In this document: positions 25,872 through 35,327 of the stretch, piece after piece
How the letters are laid out: every line of letters starts with the position of its first letter
Position numbering within the stretch: the first letter of the stretch is position 1
DNA from: Flavobacteriaceae bacterium
GTDB taxonomy: Bacteria > Bacteroidota > Bacteroidia > Flavobacteriales > Flavobacteriaceae
Direction: 5' to 3'
NCBI GenBank assembly: GCA_029238125.1
Contig: JAQWGQ010000021.1
Coordinates: 1-64,000, forward strand
Length of the DNA stretch: 64,000 bases
Notes under the pieces: generated by a model
The model's input: the letters and a program-made list of their open reading frames with translations, nothing else
Database searches by the model: none
What the model was told of the DNA's origin: nothing
Translations under genes and position numbers: made by a program

Positions 25872-27566
25872 ATGATAAGATCGGTTTTCATTATTTCGGT
25901 TTTACTCTCACAAAGCATATTATTATTAAATCATATTATTGATGAGGTTTTTGGTGGAAACGCTGTTCCTTCGCAAACACAAAATTGTGCTCAAGACGCT
26001 GAAAATGGGGATTACCGATATGAGATTTCAAGCGACCTCAATAATCCAACGATTACGTTTATTCCATTGAACGGGGATGCAGGTTCCACACTATGTTTAC
26101 TCTATTACGGAGTTGGAACTGGACCACACCCAGTGAATAACATCAACCCTAACACACCTTTCCAAATTAATGCCTCGCAAGGTTCCCAAATCAATTTTTA
26201 TTTTACTTATTCATATAATGGAGGAGAACGAAACAATTCAAACAACCCATATAGCTTTGTTGTGGGGGAATGTGCAAGTTCAGATGCAACTGATGATGCC
26301 ACTCTTTCTTCAATTTCTATTAATAACACCCCTCTGTCTGGATTTTCTGCTCAAACAATGTCATACACATACAGCTTGCCGATTGGAGAAACCAATGTAC
26401 CAACAGTTTCCGTATCAACCTCAAATGTGAATGCTACTTATTCTATAAACGATATCTCTTCAATTCCAGGAACAACAACCATAACCGTTGTTTCAGAAGA
26501 CACCACCCAGACAAAAACATATTCAATTGCATTCCAACAAAGCAGCTATGCCCTGGTATGGTCAGATGAGTTTGATGATAATGGCACGACTTATATTTCT
26601 GGAGTTGACAATCCAATTGATGATTCCAAATGGTTTCATCAAACCAAGTTGCCAAATGGCTGGGGATGGTATAACAACGAGCAACAACATTATACGAATC
26701 GTATTGAAAATTCCTATGTTTCAGATGGAACCTTAAAGATTGTTGCAAAAAAAGAAGTTTTTTCAGACCAAGGTCATACAAAGGACTACACCTCGGCAAG
26801 GTTAAACTCAAAGTTTGCCTTTACATATGGGGTTGTAGAGATTAGAGTAAAGCTACCTATAGGGGTTGGCACTTGGCCCGCCATTTGGACTTTAGGCAAA
26901 AACATAAATGAAAACGGAGCTTACTGGCAACAGCAAGGGTTTGGCTCTGTTTCATGGCCAGCTTGTGGAGAGATTGACATTATGGAACATTGGGGCAGCA
27001 ATCAAAACTTTATCCAAAGTGCGATGCATACCCCCTCATCTCATGGCGCTACTGTCAACCATGGGGGTAGATCTATATCAACAATTTCCTCACAATTTCA
27101 TGTGTATAAGCTTGAATGGACAGCAGAAAAAATGACTTTTTTAGTAGATGATATTGAGCATTACACCTACAATCCATCAGTAAAAAACGATGATACATGG
27201 CCATTTGACAATGACCAATATATTTTACTGAACATTGCTATAGAGTCATCCGTTACAGCGAGCTTTACATCTTCAGCAATGGAAATAGACTATATAAGGG
27301 TCTACCAAGAACAGCCCTTATCAATTGATCAAAACACTCCTTTGCAAATTCAACTCTACCCAAATCCCGCCTTAAAACGATTTTTTATTGACTCTACAAA
27401 AGATATAGACGAGGTAAATATCTATGACTTAAATGGTCGACCAGTCGTACAGCGACGGCCTATGCAAAAAGAGATCAGCATAGTGGAAGATTTATCTAAA
27501 GGGGTATATCTAGTTGAAATAAAAGGTTTAGATTTTCAATTTACACGTCGGTTGATTGTACAATAA
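25872..27566 (+). CDS. T9SS-exported GH16 laminarinase with an N-terminal glucan-binding-type module
   Basis: This 564-residue protein has a hydrophobic N-terminus and a beta-sandwich (about 38-138) that matches the pre-sorting-domain module of the GH81 enzyme (both end Y-x-VG-acid-C) and may be CBM56-like. A cadherin-like beta-sandwich (140-225) follows, then a GH16 domain (228-480), and a T9SS sorting domain (LYPNPALKRFFID to RRLIVQ). The catalytic motif is GEIDIMEHWG with nucleophile E367, D369 and acid/base E372, the form found in beta-1,3-glucanases. The DNA of the GH16 domain (26554-27308) aligns without gaps to that of the lipoprotein GH16 at 35440-36194. It is an endo-acting surface enzyme by family and context. 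Confidence 0.93.
   Translation: MIRSVFIISVLLSQSILLLNHIIDEVFGGNAVPSQTQNCAQDAENGDYRYEISSDLNNPTITFIPLNGDAGSTLCLLYYGVGTGPHPVNNINPNTPFQINASQGSQINFYFTYSYNGGERNNSNNPYSFVVGECASSDATDDATLSSISINNTPLSGFSAQTMSYTYSLPIGETNVPTVSVSTSNVNATYSINDISSIPGTTTITVVSEDTTQTKTYSIAFQQSSYALVWSDEFDDNGTTYISGVDNPIDDSKWFHQTKLPNGWGWYNNEQQHYTNRIENSYVSDGTLKIVAKKEVFSDQGHTKDYTSARLNSKFAFTYGVVEIRVKLPIGVGTWPAIWTLGKNINENGAYWQQQGFGSVSWPACGEIDIMEHWGSNQNFIQSAMHTPSSHGATVNHGGRSISTISSQFHVYKLEWTAEKMTFLVDDIEHYTYNPSVKNDDTWPFDNDQYILLNIAIESSVTASFTSSAMEIDYIRVYQEQPLSIDQNTPLQIQLYPNPALKRFFIDSTKDIDEVNIYDLNGRPVVQRRPMQKEISIVEDLSKGVYLVEIKGLDFQFTRRLIVQ
26554..27308 (+). repeat. GH16 duplication, copy 1
   Basis: This 755-bp stretch coding for a GH16 catalytic domain aligns to 35440-36194 in the same orientation with a constant offset of 8886 bp and no net indel. 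The encoded domains differ at roughly 32 of about 250 residues by my hand count. Confidence 0.85.
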
Positions 27567-27602
27567 AGTAATTTCTCTAAGTTTAGAATTTTTTAAATTC
27601 AC

Positions 27603-27610
27603 TACATTTG
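27603..27610 (+). promoter_or_regulatory. -7 promoter box of the regulator gene
   Basis: TACATTTG matches TAnnTTTG. A TTTA at 27582-27585 lies 17 bp upstream as a weak -33 candidate. The box overlaps the TTG at 27608 that would open a longer frame, which supports the ATG at 27632 as the start. Confidence 0.6.
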
Positions 27611-27631
27611 GAAAATTTTGGTTTTCTGAAT

Positions 27632-30424
27632 ATGACTATATTTTATCGTAAGTTATTGATTTTATGCGTATTGTGTACATACACTACCCTTTACACTCAA
27701 GCACTACCTCCTATACAGAGCTTTCCCATGGAGGAATATGCAGCTGGAAACCAAAACTGGTCATTAACGCAAGGAAAAAACGACGAAATCTACATTGCAA
27801 ACAATGAAGGGATTTTAAAGTATGATGCAGAACGCTGGACACTTTACCCAACCAACTCTATTGTTCGCTCGGTTGCTGTCTTTGATGGGGTATTATATTC
27901 AGGAAGTTACATGGATTTTGGGTACTGGGAAGAACAGGTTACGGGAGAGTTGGTTTACCAATCATTGGTTGAACAATATGAAATTCAACTTATTGAAGAC
28001 GAACAGTTTTGGCATATTTATCAGGTTAAGGACACATTGATTTTCCAATCGCTAAATCGCCTTTTTTTATGGAATCAATCCACAAATCAGTTTAAACAAA
28101 TCCAACCCGACAAACCAATAATCAAATCTTTTGTTGTAAACCAGCAGTTGTTTTTTCATCTCGAAAATGATGGGATATATAAATACTTTTCAGAAGGGAT
28201 TCGATACCTTTTTGGAAAAACAGAATTTAAAGACACTGAAGTTATTGAGTTATTCTCACTTTCAGATGGATTTCGAATTCTGACTTCATCACAGGGATTT
28301 TATACTTATTTAAATCAATATTTGCGCCCTTGGGATATTCAAACTTCCATTTTAACAAATGAGCTCGTTTACAGCGGCTTGCAGTCTTCCAATGGGGATT
28401 ATGTGGTCGGTACAGTAACAAATGGATTGTTTATCATATCAGAAGTTGGAAGAGAGATAAAGCATTACAATTTTGAAAAGGGATTACTCAACAACACGAT
28501 TTTATCAATCTTTCAAGATAAAAGCAATAACCTTTGGTTAGGGTTAGACAGTGGAATCAATTGTATTTTGATTGATTCTCCCTTTCAATTTTACAATGAC
28601 ACCAAAGGGAAGCTAGGTACTGTATATGCATCCAAACGGTTTCAAAATAACCTTTATTTGGCCACGAATCGAGGTTTGTTCTATCGTCCATATAATAACC
28701 CAGCCTCAGAATTTAAATCTATTAGTGGCTTGTCAGGTCAAAATTGGAATTTGGAAATTGTCAATGGGGTTTTATTTGTTGGGCATGATAGGGGCACGTT
28801 TACCGTACAAGGGAATACAGCCATTCGAATCGGTTCATATATAGGTGCATGGACACACAAAATTATAGATCGTAACACGATTTATGTTGGCGCCTATGAC
28901 GGAATTCATGTGCTCAACCGTCAAAATGGGGTTTGGCTGTATGGGTATAAAATTTCGGGATTCGATATCTCCTCCAGACACATGGAAATAATAAGTAATA
29001 ATGAAATATTAATTAGCCATGAGTATAAAGGGGTTTATCATGTCACGCTTAGTGAAGATTTAAGTTTGGCCCAAAATGTAAAGACGCTTGATGTTAAAAG
29101 CGGGAGACATTCTACTTTAACTAAATTCAATGATAACGTTTATTATTTAAGTCCAAATGGCTTGTTTGGCTATTTTGAGGAAAATGAAGAATTTTTGCCG
29201 CTCCCCATTTCATCTAGGATGTTTGAAAATGATTTTTATGGTAGTGGTAAAATGATTTTAGATAAACGGAATCGGATTTGGACATTTTTTGAAAAAAATA
29301 TTGTGCTGCTTGAAAAAAATATTTTTGACAACTCTTTTTCAATTCAAAAAATACCAATTCACAATGATTTTCGAAAAACAAATCTAGGGTTTGAAAATAT
29401 TTCAGATTTGGAAAGTAATTCTTATCTACTTGGAACGATGAATGGTTTTTTAACCATCAATCTGAGCAATTATCAAGTTCCAGATTCAAAAATTTTGCTG
29501 ACAAGTGTAAAATCCTCTGATTTAAACCAAAAAGAAATCAAACTTTCATTTTCTGGAAATATTGACTTACCACCCGAGATGAACAATATCAATTTTGAGT
29601 TTAGTATACCAAACTTTAGTGATTTCAACAGTATTCATTATGAGTGGTTTCTTGAGGGGTATCATAAAAATTGGATTTTAAACAATGATGATTCATTTGT
29701 AGAGTTTAAAAATTTAGATTTTGGGGATTATACTTTTTATTTAAGAGCCCAAAGTGGACGGCAGCCCATTGGAAATACAGTAACTTATGCATTTTCAATT
29801 GATTACCCATGGTATCTGTCCTATTGGGCAATTGCTTTTTATGTCGGCGCACTTGTTTTTATTTCATTTTTAATCAACAATTTATATACACGTTATTACA
29901 GAAGGCAACAAATGAAATATGTTGAAGAAACCAAAAAAGAACTTGCTTTAAAAGAGTTGTCCAATACCAAGGCGCTAGTTGAAGCGAAGAACGAACAATT
30001 AAACCAGCGAATTGAAAATAAGAATCGAGAACTTGCTATTTCAACCATGAGCATGATTAAGAAAAACACCTTGCTGGGATCGATTAAAGATGAATTGTTG
30101 AATTTGAAGTACCTTTCTGAGGTTAAACAAGTTGTACGACATATTGATAAAAACATTAATAATGATGACGATTGGAACTTTTTTGAAGAGGCCTTTAATA
30201 ATGCTGATCAAGACTTTTTGAAGAAAATTAAGGATATACACCCAAGCCTAACTCCAAATGATCTACGGCTATGTGCCTATTTGCGTTTAAACCTTTCCTC
30301 AAAAGAGATAGCATCCCTTTTAAATATATCTTCAAAAAGTGTTGAAATTAAACGATATCGTTTGCGAAAACGAATGAATTTAGAACACGGAACAAACTTG
30401 ATTAGTTATATTCTATCTGTATAG
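27632..30424 (+). CDS. Membrane-spanning LuxR-type regulator with periplasmic propeller and Y_Y_Y domain
   Basis: This 930-residue one-component sensor starts with a signal-like helix (RKLLILCVLCTYTTLYTQ). A large periplasmic region carries repeats like those of two-component regulator propellers (ENRE-type blades such as DKSNNLWLGLDSGIN). A Y_Y_Y domain (HYEWFLEGYHKNW, FGDYTFYLRAQSG) comes next, followed by one transmembrane helix (about 725-750), a coiled coil (KKELALKELSNTKALVEAKNEQL) and a LuxR-type helix-turn-helix (LSSKEIASLLNISSKSVEIKRYRLRKRM). Unlike hybrid two-component systems it has no histidine kinase or receiver domain, so it would have to pass the signal through the membrane to its own HTH. 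It sits between the surface enzymes and the long operon and is probably the locus regulator. Confidence 0.88.
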   Translation: MTIFYRKLLILCVLCTYTTLYTQALPPIQSFPMEEYAAGNQNWSLTQGKNDEIYIANNEGILKYDAERWTLYPTNSIVRSVAVFDGVLYSGSYMDFGYWEEQVTGELVYQSLVEQYEIQLIEDEQFWHIYQVKDTLIFQSLNRLFLWNQSTNQFKQIQPDKPIIKSFVVNQQLFFHLENDGIYKYFSEGIRYLFGKTEFKDTEVIELFSLSDGFRILTSSQGFYTYLNQYLRPWDIQTSILTNELVYSGLQSSNGDYVVGTVTNGLFIISEVGREIKHYNFEKGLLNNTILSIFQDKSNNLWLGLDSGINCILIDSPFQFYNDTKGKLGTVYASKRFQNNLYLATNRGLFYRPYNNPASEFKSISGLSGQNWNLEIVNGVLFVGHDRGTFTVQGNTAIRIGSYIGAWTHKIIDRNTIYVGAYDGIHVLNRQNGVWLYGYKISGFDISSRHMEIISNNEILISHEYKGVYHVTLSEDLSLAQNVKTLDVKSGRHSTLTKFNDNVYYLSPNGLFGYFEENEEFLPLPISSRMFENDFYGSGKMILDKRNRIWTFFEKNIVLLEKNIFDNSFSIQKIPIHNDFRKTNLGFENISDLESNSYLLGTMNGFLTINLSNYQVPDSKILLTSVKSSDLNQKEIKLSFSGNIDLPPEMNNINFEFSIPNFSDFNSIHYEWFLEGYHKNWILNNDDSFVEFKNLDFGDYTFYLRAQSGRQPIGNTVTYAFSIDYPWYLSYWAIAFYVGALVFISFLINNLYTRYYRRQQMKYVEETKKELALKELSNTKALVEAKNEQLNQRIENKNRELAISTMSMIKKNTLLGSIKDELLNLKYLSEVKQVVRHIDKNINNDDDWNFFEEAFNNADQDFLKKIKDIHPSLTPNDLRLCAYLRLNLSSKEIASLLNISSKSVEIKRYRLRKRMNLEHGTNLISYILSV

Positions 30425-30676
30425 GAGTTGAACCCCATCATTTCCACCTATACGATTCCTATACAATGATCAATTTGAATAAAGATGATATCCGTATTAC
30501 AAGATGAAAAATGACAATTTATAAAAAAACCACCATTTCATTTAATGAGTATATAAATTGTAGAGTCCGATTTTATGGACTTGCTAATCTAACTTTTTTA
30601 AATTTATTTCCTAAATAATCAAACATCACAAAACTTCAATCATTATCAATAAATGATGTGAATTAAAAACAGACAT
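30425..30676 (+). promoter_or_regulatory. Upstream region of the main glucan operon
   Basis: This AT-rich 252-bp gap lies between the regulator and the barrel-fusion gene. It must hold the promoter of the 17.5-kb same-strand run. No exact TAnnTTTG box is present, which fits a promoter that depends on an activator. A small inverted repeat AGTCC/GGACT (30564-30568 and 30577-30581, 8-base spacer) is the only symmetric element I found and is a weak operator candidate. Confidence 0.3.
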
Positions 30677-33600
30677 ATGAAATATAGTTTTTTAATTATT
30701 CTTTTTTCTATTTTTTCTTTTTCTAGTTTCTCACAGCCAGCAAAAGTTATAGTTCAAAGCGACAACGACCAAGTTAAACTTGTTGTCAACGGAGATGATT
30801 TTATGATCAACGGTATGAACTGGGATTACTTTCCTAGAAGTACAAATTACTCCTTTAGTATATGGAATCAATCCGATGATTTTATTAAATCTGCCTTAGA
30901 TGCCGAGATGGGATTGCTCAAAAATATGGGTGTAAACACCATTAGAACCTACACAGGCATTCAGCCACGTTGGGTTCAGTATATCTATGAAAACTATGGC
31001 ATACACACCATTCTCAATCATTCTTTTGGACGTTACGGCTTAACCCTTGACGGCACTTGGGTAGCAGTGACAGATTATAGTAATCCAGCTGTCAAAGAGC
31101 TTTTGATGTCAGAAATAACTGCGTTAGCGGAGGAGTTTAAAAACACGCCAGGACTCTTGATGATATTGTTGGGTAATGAAAACAATTATGGTTTGTTTTG
31201 GGCAGGTGCTGAAACAGAAGACTTTCCAGACGAAGAGGATCAGCGCAGAGCTGTTGGTGAGAACCGCGGACGACCCATGTACAAACTTATGAACCAAGCC
31301 GCAATTGCGATTAAAGAAATTGATGGTTCACGCCCTGTTGCAATATGTAATGGCGATTTGTTATTCTTAGATATAATTGCTGAAGAATGTCAAGACGTTG
31401 ACATTTATGGTACCAATATGTACCGAGGTATTTCCTTTGGAGATACTTTCGAGCGTGTTAAAAATGAATATGGGAAGCCTGTTTTGTTTACTGAGTTTGG
31501 CTCAGATGCCTTCAATGCACTTTCCAACAAAGAAGACCAACAAGCTCAAGCTACTATTATGGTTGGTCAGTGGAAAGAGATTTATGCGAACGCTGCAGGA
31601 CTTGGTAAAACAGGAAACTCCATAGGTGGATGCACATTCCAGTTTAGTGATGGCTGGTGGAAATTCGGACAAACCGATAATCTAGATATTCACGATAACA
31701 ATGCTTCTTGGTCAAACGGGGGCTATCCATTCGATTACAAACCGGGTCAAAACAATATGAATGAAGAGTGGTTTGGGATTTGTGCAAAAGGACCCAACGA
31801 CGCACGAGGGTTGTATGACTTGTATCCAAGAGCTGCATATTATGCGTTGAAAGAAGTGCATACCGTCAACCCGTATGCAGATGGGATAGACGCTGCTTTT
31901 CTCAATAACCATTTCGATAACATCCAAATTATGGATGCGATGCTTCGTGCACGTGGTGACAAAGCGGCTATGGGTGGTGATGAAAAACTTCGAATTAGCA
32001 ATCTCAGGGCAGAATTCACAAGCTTTAATACAGGAGGAGATTTAACAACAACTCCAGAAACTGCGAATTCGGAAGAAACGGTTTATCCCGACCAATTGGG
32101 CTTTGACCATATGCAATCCTATTTTGTTGGTGTTGAAGGAAAACCTGCTCCAGGAATGCGTGCTGAAGTAAATGTAAGCGTATTGGGTCATGTTACAGAT
32201 AATGCGATTGATGAAATTTTCTACGAAAATCGTGGAAGACCACAAAAAGTCGTTTCTAAGTCTGGAGACATTATAACGATTAATGATCCAAACAGGGTTC
32301 AAGTCTACAATGCCGAGTTTGAGTGGAATGCAAAAAACTTTGATTTAAGAGGTTTCTACAGAACTGGACACTACCACTGGGCATATGAAGGAGACGTATT
32401 TAATTTGTATCCAGAGTCTTATTATGGACCAAACTTGGACATCTACAATGGAGAAATTTTAGGAGCAGAGTTGGATGCCAAAGGAGCACTCAGTGGTCTT
32501 AAAGCTGCATTTGGTCCTCAGTTGTGGTGGGGTGCCAATCCTGCAGTCTTGTTAAAGTATGCTAAGGATTTACTCAAATGGAAAGTAACAGGGGTTTATC
32601 ACAGAGACCTTGTTACCAATCTTGAGTATGACGAAAGTGGCAGACGTGTATTGAACGAAAATCAACTTACCAGTGGGGTTATCCCAGCATGGCCAACTGA
32701 GCGAGCTACACTCGCTTTTGAACGAAAAATTGGGAATTTCGGATTTACCTTTGGTGGAATTTGGGGTGGTAGCCCATTAAACGGTAGCTCATTCCAAGTT
32801 TTTGATGAAGAGCTTAATCAGGTATTTGTTGATAAGATTATTGCTGATGACAATTGGGGAGCAAAAGCTAAAATCACCTATCAGAAGGGTAGATTAAATT
32901 GGTATGCACAAGGTTCATATATGGGCTTAGTTGCCAATGGAGGCGCTGATCAGACGAAAACCTTTACTGGCTGGAAACTAAAAGATTCTGGTAGTGGAAA
33001 CATGACCAATGTGCTTTCTGGGTTTACATACCTCATCGGAAACCTGCAAATCGCACCAAACTTTTTATATCAAAAGCCGCTGATTGATCCAATTCCAAAT
33101 GCATTCACTGGGCCAGGAAGATTACGCAATGTAATTGACGATCCTTTTGCAGTGCGTGGCGGAAACAGAGAAATGTCATCTGGAGAAATATTATTCACAT
33201 TTGACCCAACGCCAGGAACTTGGATGTATGAGTGGAACAACGATGTTGTTGAAGATGCAAAATTTGCGATGAGTGCTGGATTTGTATATAAACATCTACC
33301 GACTACGCAAGATGCTCATATCGGATTTTTGGCAAATCGACAGTTCTTTGCCTTTGGGCAAAGTACACTTGCCGAAGATCTTTGGGAAGCGCATACCCGA
33401 ATTGTTTCAAAGCTCAGTCCTGAGCTCGGAATGATTGGAAATTTCTATTACGGAAATGGTCAAGCAAATGGTGATTCAGATCGTACCATTACACGATTTG
33501 GTGGTGACCTCAGAATGGTTTATAAAAACATGAAAATGATATCACATGTAAAAGTGAATGATTGGGGGCCATACGATTACCATCGTGACTTTAACCTCAC

Positions 33601-33844
33601 ATTCCCACTCCAATTGATGGTTGATTTTTCAACCTCGCTTGGAAAACAAGACTGGTTTGGACTTCCCAATACACAAATAGGTATTAGAGGAACGTGGAGA
33701 TCTTTGGATCAATACTCTCCAAGATATGCTCCAGCTGCCACTAGTATAGGAGTTTTAAACCCACCAACACTAGATTTTAGTGGATTCTCTGAAGGATCAG
33801 AATGGGAGATTCGAACCTATGTTCATATCAATATTGGTAAATAA
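30677..33844 (+). CDS. Glycosidase TIM-barrel fused to an outer-membrane beta-barrel
   Basis: This 1055-residue protein has a signal peptide (IFSFSSFSQ), then a clan GH-A-type TIM barrel (about 25-400). NGMNWDYFP opens it, the candidate acid/base is E168 in LLGNENN and the candidate nucleophile E273 in LFTEFGSD, resembling GH2/GH5/GH72-like beta-glycosidases. From about residue 410 to the end the sequence has alternating polar and aromatic strands and short turns (for example NFDLRGFYRTGHYHWAYEGD, EIRTYVHINIG), as in an outer-membrane beta-barrel of 16 or more strands. The last residue is Lys, not the usual Phe. It heads the operon where a SusC transporter would be expected. A surface or periplasmic glycosidase coupled to a pore is the inference; the exact family is unknown to me. 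Confidence 0.75.
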   Translation: MKYSFLIILFSIFSFSSFSQPAKVIVQSDNDQVKLVVNGDDFMINGMNWDYFPRSTNYSFSIWNQSDDFIKSALDAEMGLLKNMGVNTIRTYTGIQPRWVQYIYENYGIHTILNHSFGRYGLTLDGTWVAVTDYSNPAVKELLMSEITALAEEFKNTPGLLMILLGNENNYGLFWAGAETEDFPDEEDQRRAVGENRGRPMYKLMNQAAIAIKEIDGSRPVAICNGDLLFLDIIAEECQDVDIYGTNMYRGISFGDTFERVKNEYGKPVLFTEFGSDAFNALSNKEDQQAQATIMVGQWKEIYANAAGLGKTGNSIGGCTFQFSDGWWKFGQTDNLDIHDNNASWSNGGYPFDYKPGQNNMNEEWFGICAKGPNDARGLYDLYPRAAYYALKEVHTVNPYADGIDAAFLNNHFDNIQIMDAMLRARGDKAAMGGDEKLRISNLRAEFTSFNTGGDLTTTPETANSEETVYPDQLGFDHMQSYFVGVEGKPAPGMRAEVNVSVLGHVTDNAIDEIFYENRGRPQKVVSKSGDIITINDPNRVQVYNAEFEWNAKNFDLRGFYRTGHYHWAYEGDVFNLYPESYYGPNLDIYNGEILGAELDAKGALSGLKAAFGPQLWWGANPAVLLKYAKDLLKWKVTGVYHRDLVTNLEYDESGRRVLNENQLTSGVIPAWPTERATLAFERKIGNFGFTFGGIWGGSPLNGSSFQVFDEELNQVFVDKIIADDNWGAKAKITYQKGRLNWYAQGSYMGLVANGGADQTKTFTGWKLKDSGSGNMTNVLSGFTYLIGNLQIAPNFLYQKPLIDPIPNAFTGPGRLRNVIDDPFAVRGGNREMSSGEILFTFDPTPGTWMYEWNNDVVEDAKFAMSAGFVYKHLPTTQDAHIGFLANRQFFAFGQSTLAEDLWEAHTRIVSKLSPELGMIGNFYYGNGQANGDSDRTITRFGGDLRMVYKNMKMISHVKVNDWGPYDYHRDFNLTFPLQLMVDFSTSLGKQDWFGLPNTQIGIRGTWRSLDQYSPRYAPAATSIGVLNPPTLDFSGFSEGSEWEIRTYVHINIGK

Positions 33845-33857
33845 TAAATAAACTAAG

Positions 33858-35288
33858 ATGAAAAAATTTAAATATACATCACAAATTATCATCGTTTTCG
33901 CATCTGTACTAACGGTACTGACATTAGGATGTGAACGAGAACTCTCAGATGATATTTCTTCGGCAAAGTATCCAAATACGCCAGAAGTTTTTACAGACTT
34001 TCCAGTGAGTCTAACAGACCAGTTTTTTATATCCTTTGACCCTGCTGAAGGCGCCAATGTCAATGGTTTCGACGTTGATAATAACGCCTACAAAGGATCG
34101 AATGCAATTCGTATAGACGTTCCTGGATCTGAAGATCCTGAAGGAGGATTTATCGGTGGAATTTTTAAAGATAGATTTATTGGTAGAGACCTTACGGAAT
34201 ATGATGCCTTAACCTTCTGGGCGAAGGGTACAACGACAGCAATCATTGGCTTATTTGGGTTTGGAACTGATTTTGAAGGGGACAAATTCAATGTTGGTTT
34301 GGAAGAAATCAATCTCACAACCACATGGAAGCAGTACATTATTCCATTTCCAGACCCTGCTAAACTAGTGCAAGAAAAAGGGATGTTTGCTTTTTCTGCT
34401 GGAACAGACTCTACTGACGGGCTTGGGTATACCTTTTGGATCGATGAAATTCGGTTTGAAAAACTGGGATATTTCACCCAACCAAGACCAACATTATATG
34501 ATAGTATGGAAAAAGAAATTACTGGCTATACTGGTTCAGAGATTGATATAAAAGAAACGGGACTAACACTTAGTTTGGGCAATGGCTCAGATGTAACTGT
34601 CTCAGCAGCAGCAGCCTATTTTGATTACACTTCTTCAGATACAGCAGTTGCAACTGTTGATGAAGATGGTGTAGTGACTGTTCTAGACATAGGGACATCT
34701 ACAATCACAGCAAGTTTAAATGGGGTTGATGCCACAGGCTCACTCATCGTTGAGTCCAAAGGATTTTTTGAATCGGCTCCTGTTCCAACTCATGCTGCTG
34801 AAAATGTAATATCTGTTTTTAGTGATGCCTATGAAGATGTCAACATCGATTATTACAATGGGTATTGGAAACCATGGCAAACAACAACATCTGCAGATTT
34901 TGTCTATAATGGTGATAATATTATAGCTTACGAAAACTTCAATTTTGTAGGACAACAATTCACAGACCCTCTCGTAGATGTTACTGAAATGACTCATTAT
35001 CATGTTGATGTGTTGATACCAAACGATGTTCAACCAAATGATGAGTTAAAAATCACGATTAAAGATTATGGTCCCAACAAAGCTGATAATGGTGGTCGTG
35101 GCGATGATATAACACAAGTGGTGCGGGTCAATAGCTCTCAATTAACCTCTAATGGGTGGACGAGTGTAAGTGTTCCTTTGACGCTTACCCCTCGATCAAG
35201 CGTAGGGCAGCTAATCTATGAAAACAGTAGTGGTGCATCTAAAATAAGTACTGTTTACTTAGACAATATCTACTTCTACAAGGAATAA
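33858..35288 (+). CDS. Surface glycan-binding lipoprotein with a BIG2 linker
   Basis: This 476-residue protein has a lipoprotein signal with the acylated Cys at position 25 (LTLGC). A first jelly-roll domain (about 50-215) has YDALTFWAKGTT and FWIDEIRFEKLGY. A bacterial Ig-like BIG2 domain (about 225-305, SSDTAVATVDEDGVVTVLDIGTSTITA) and a second jelly roll (about 310-476, NVISVFSDAYED to STVYLDNIYFYKE) follow. The last module matches the third module of the T9SS protein at 23924. It has no SusD-type helical repeat fold and no visible catalytic pair. It follows the barrel-fusion gene by 13 bp, in the place SusD holds beside SusC in typical loci, so it may be the binding partner of that barrel. 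Confidence 0.8.
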   Translation: MKKFKYTSQIIIVFASVLTVLTLGCERELSDDISSAKYPNTPEVFTDFPVSLTDQFFISFDPAEGANVNGFDVDNNAYKGSNAIRIDVPGSEDPEGGFIGGIFKDRFIGRDLTEYDALTFWAKGTTTAIIGLFGFGTDFEGDKFNVGLEEINLTTTWKQYIIPFPDPAKLVQEKGMFAFSAGTDSTDGLGYTFWIDEIRFEKLGYFTQPRPTLYDSMEKEITGYTGSEIDIKETGLTLSLGNGSDVTVSAAAAYFDYTSSDTAVATVDEDGVVTVLDIGTSTITASLNGVDATGSLIVESKGFFESAPVPTHAAENVISVFSDAYEDVNIDYYNGYWKPWQTTTSADFVYNGDNIIAYENFNFVGQQFTDPLVDVTEMTHYHVDVLIPNDVQPNDELKITIKDYGPNKADNGGRGDDITQVVRVNSSQLTSNGWTSVSVPLTLTPRSSVGQLIYENSSGASKISTVYLDNIYFYKE

Positions 35289-35327
35289 ATGATTTTGAAG
35301 TATTGAAACTGTAAATAAGGTTTTATT

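Noticed and set aside
33858-35288. Possible SusD in the operon
   Set aside because: The protein is beta-sandwich throughout with a BIG2 linker and has none of the helical repeat fold of SusD.
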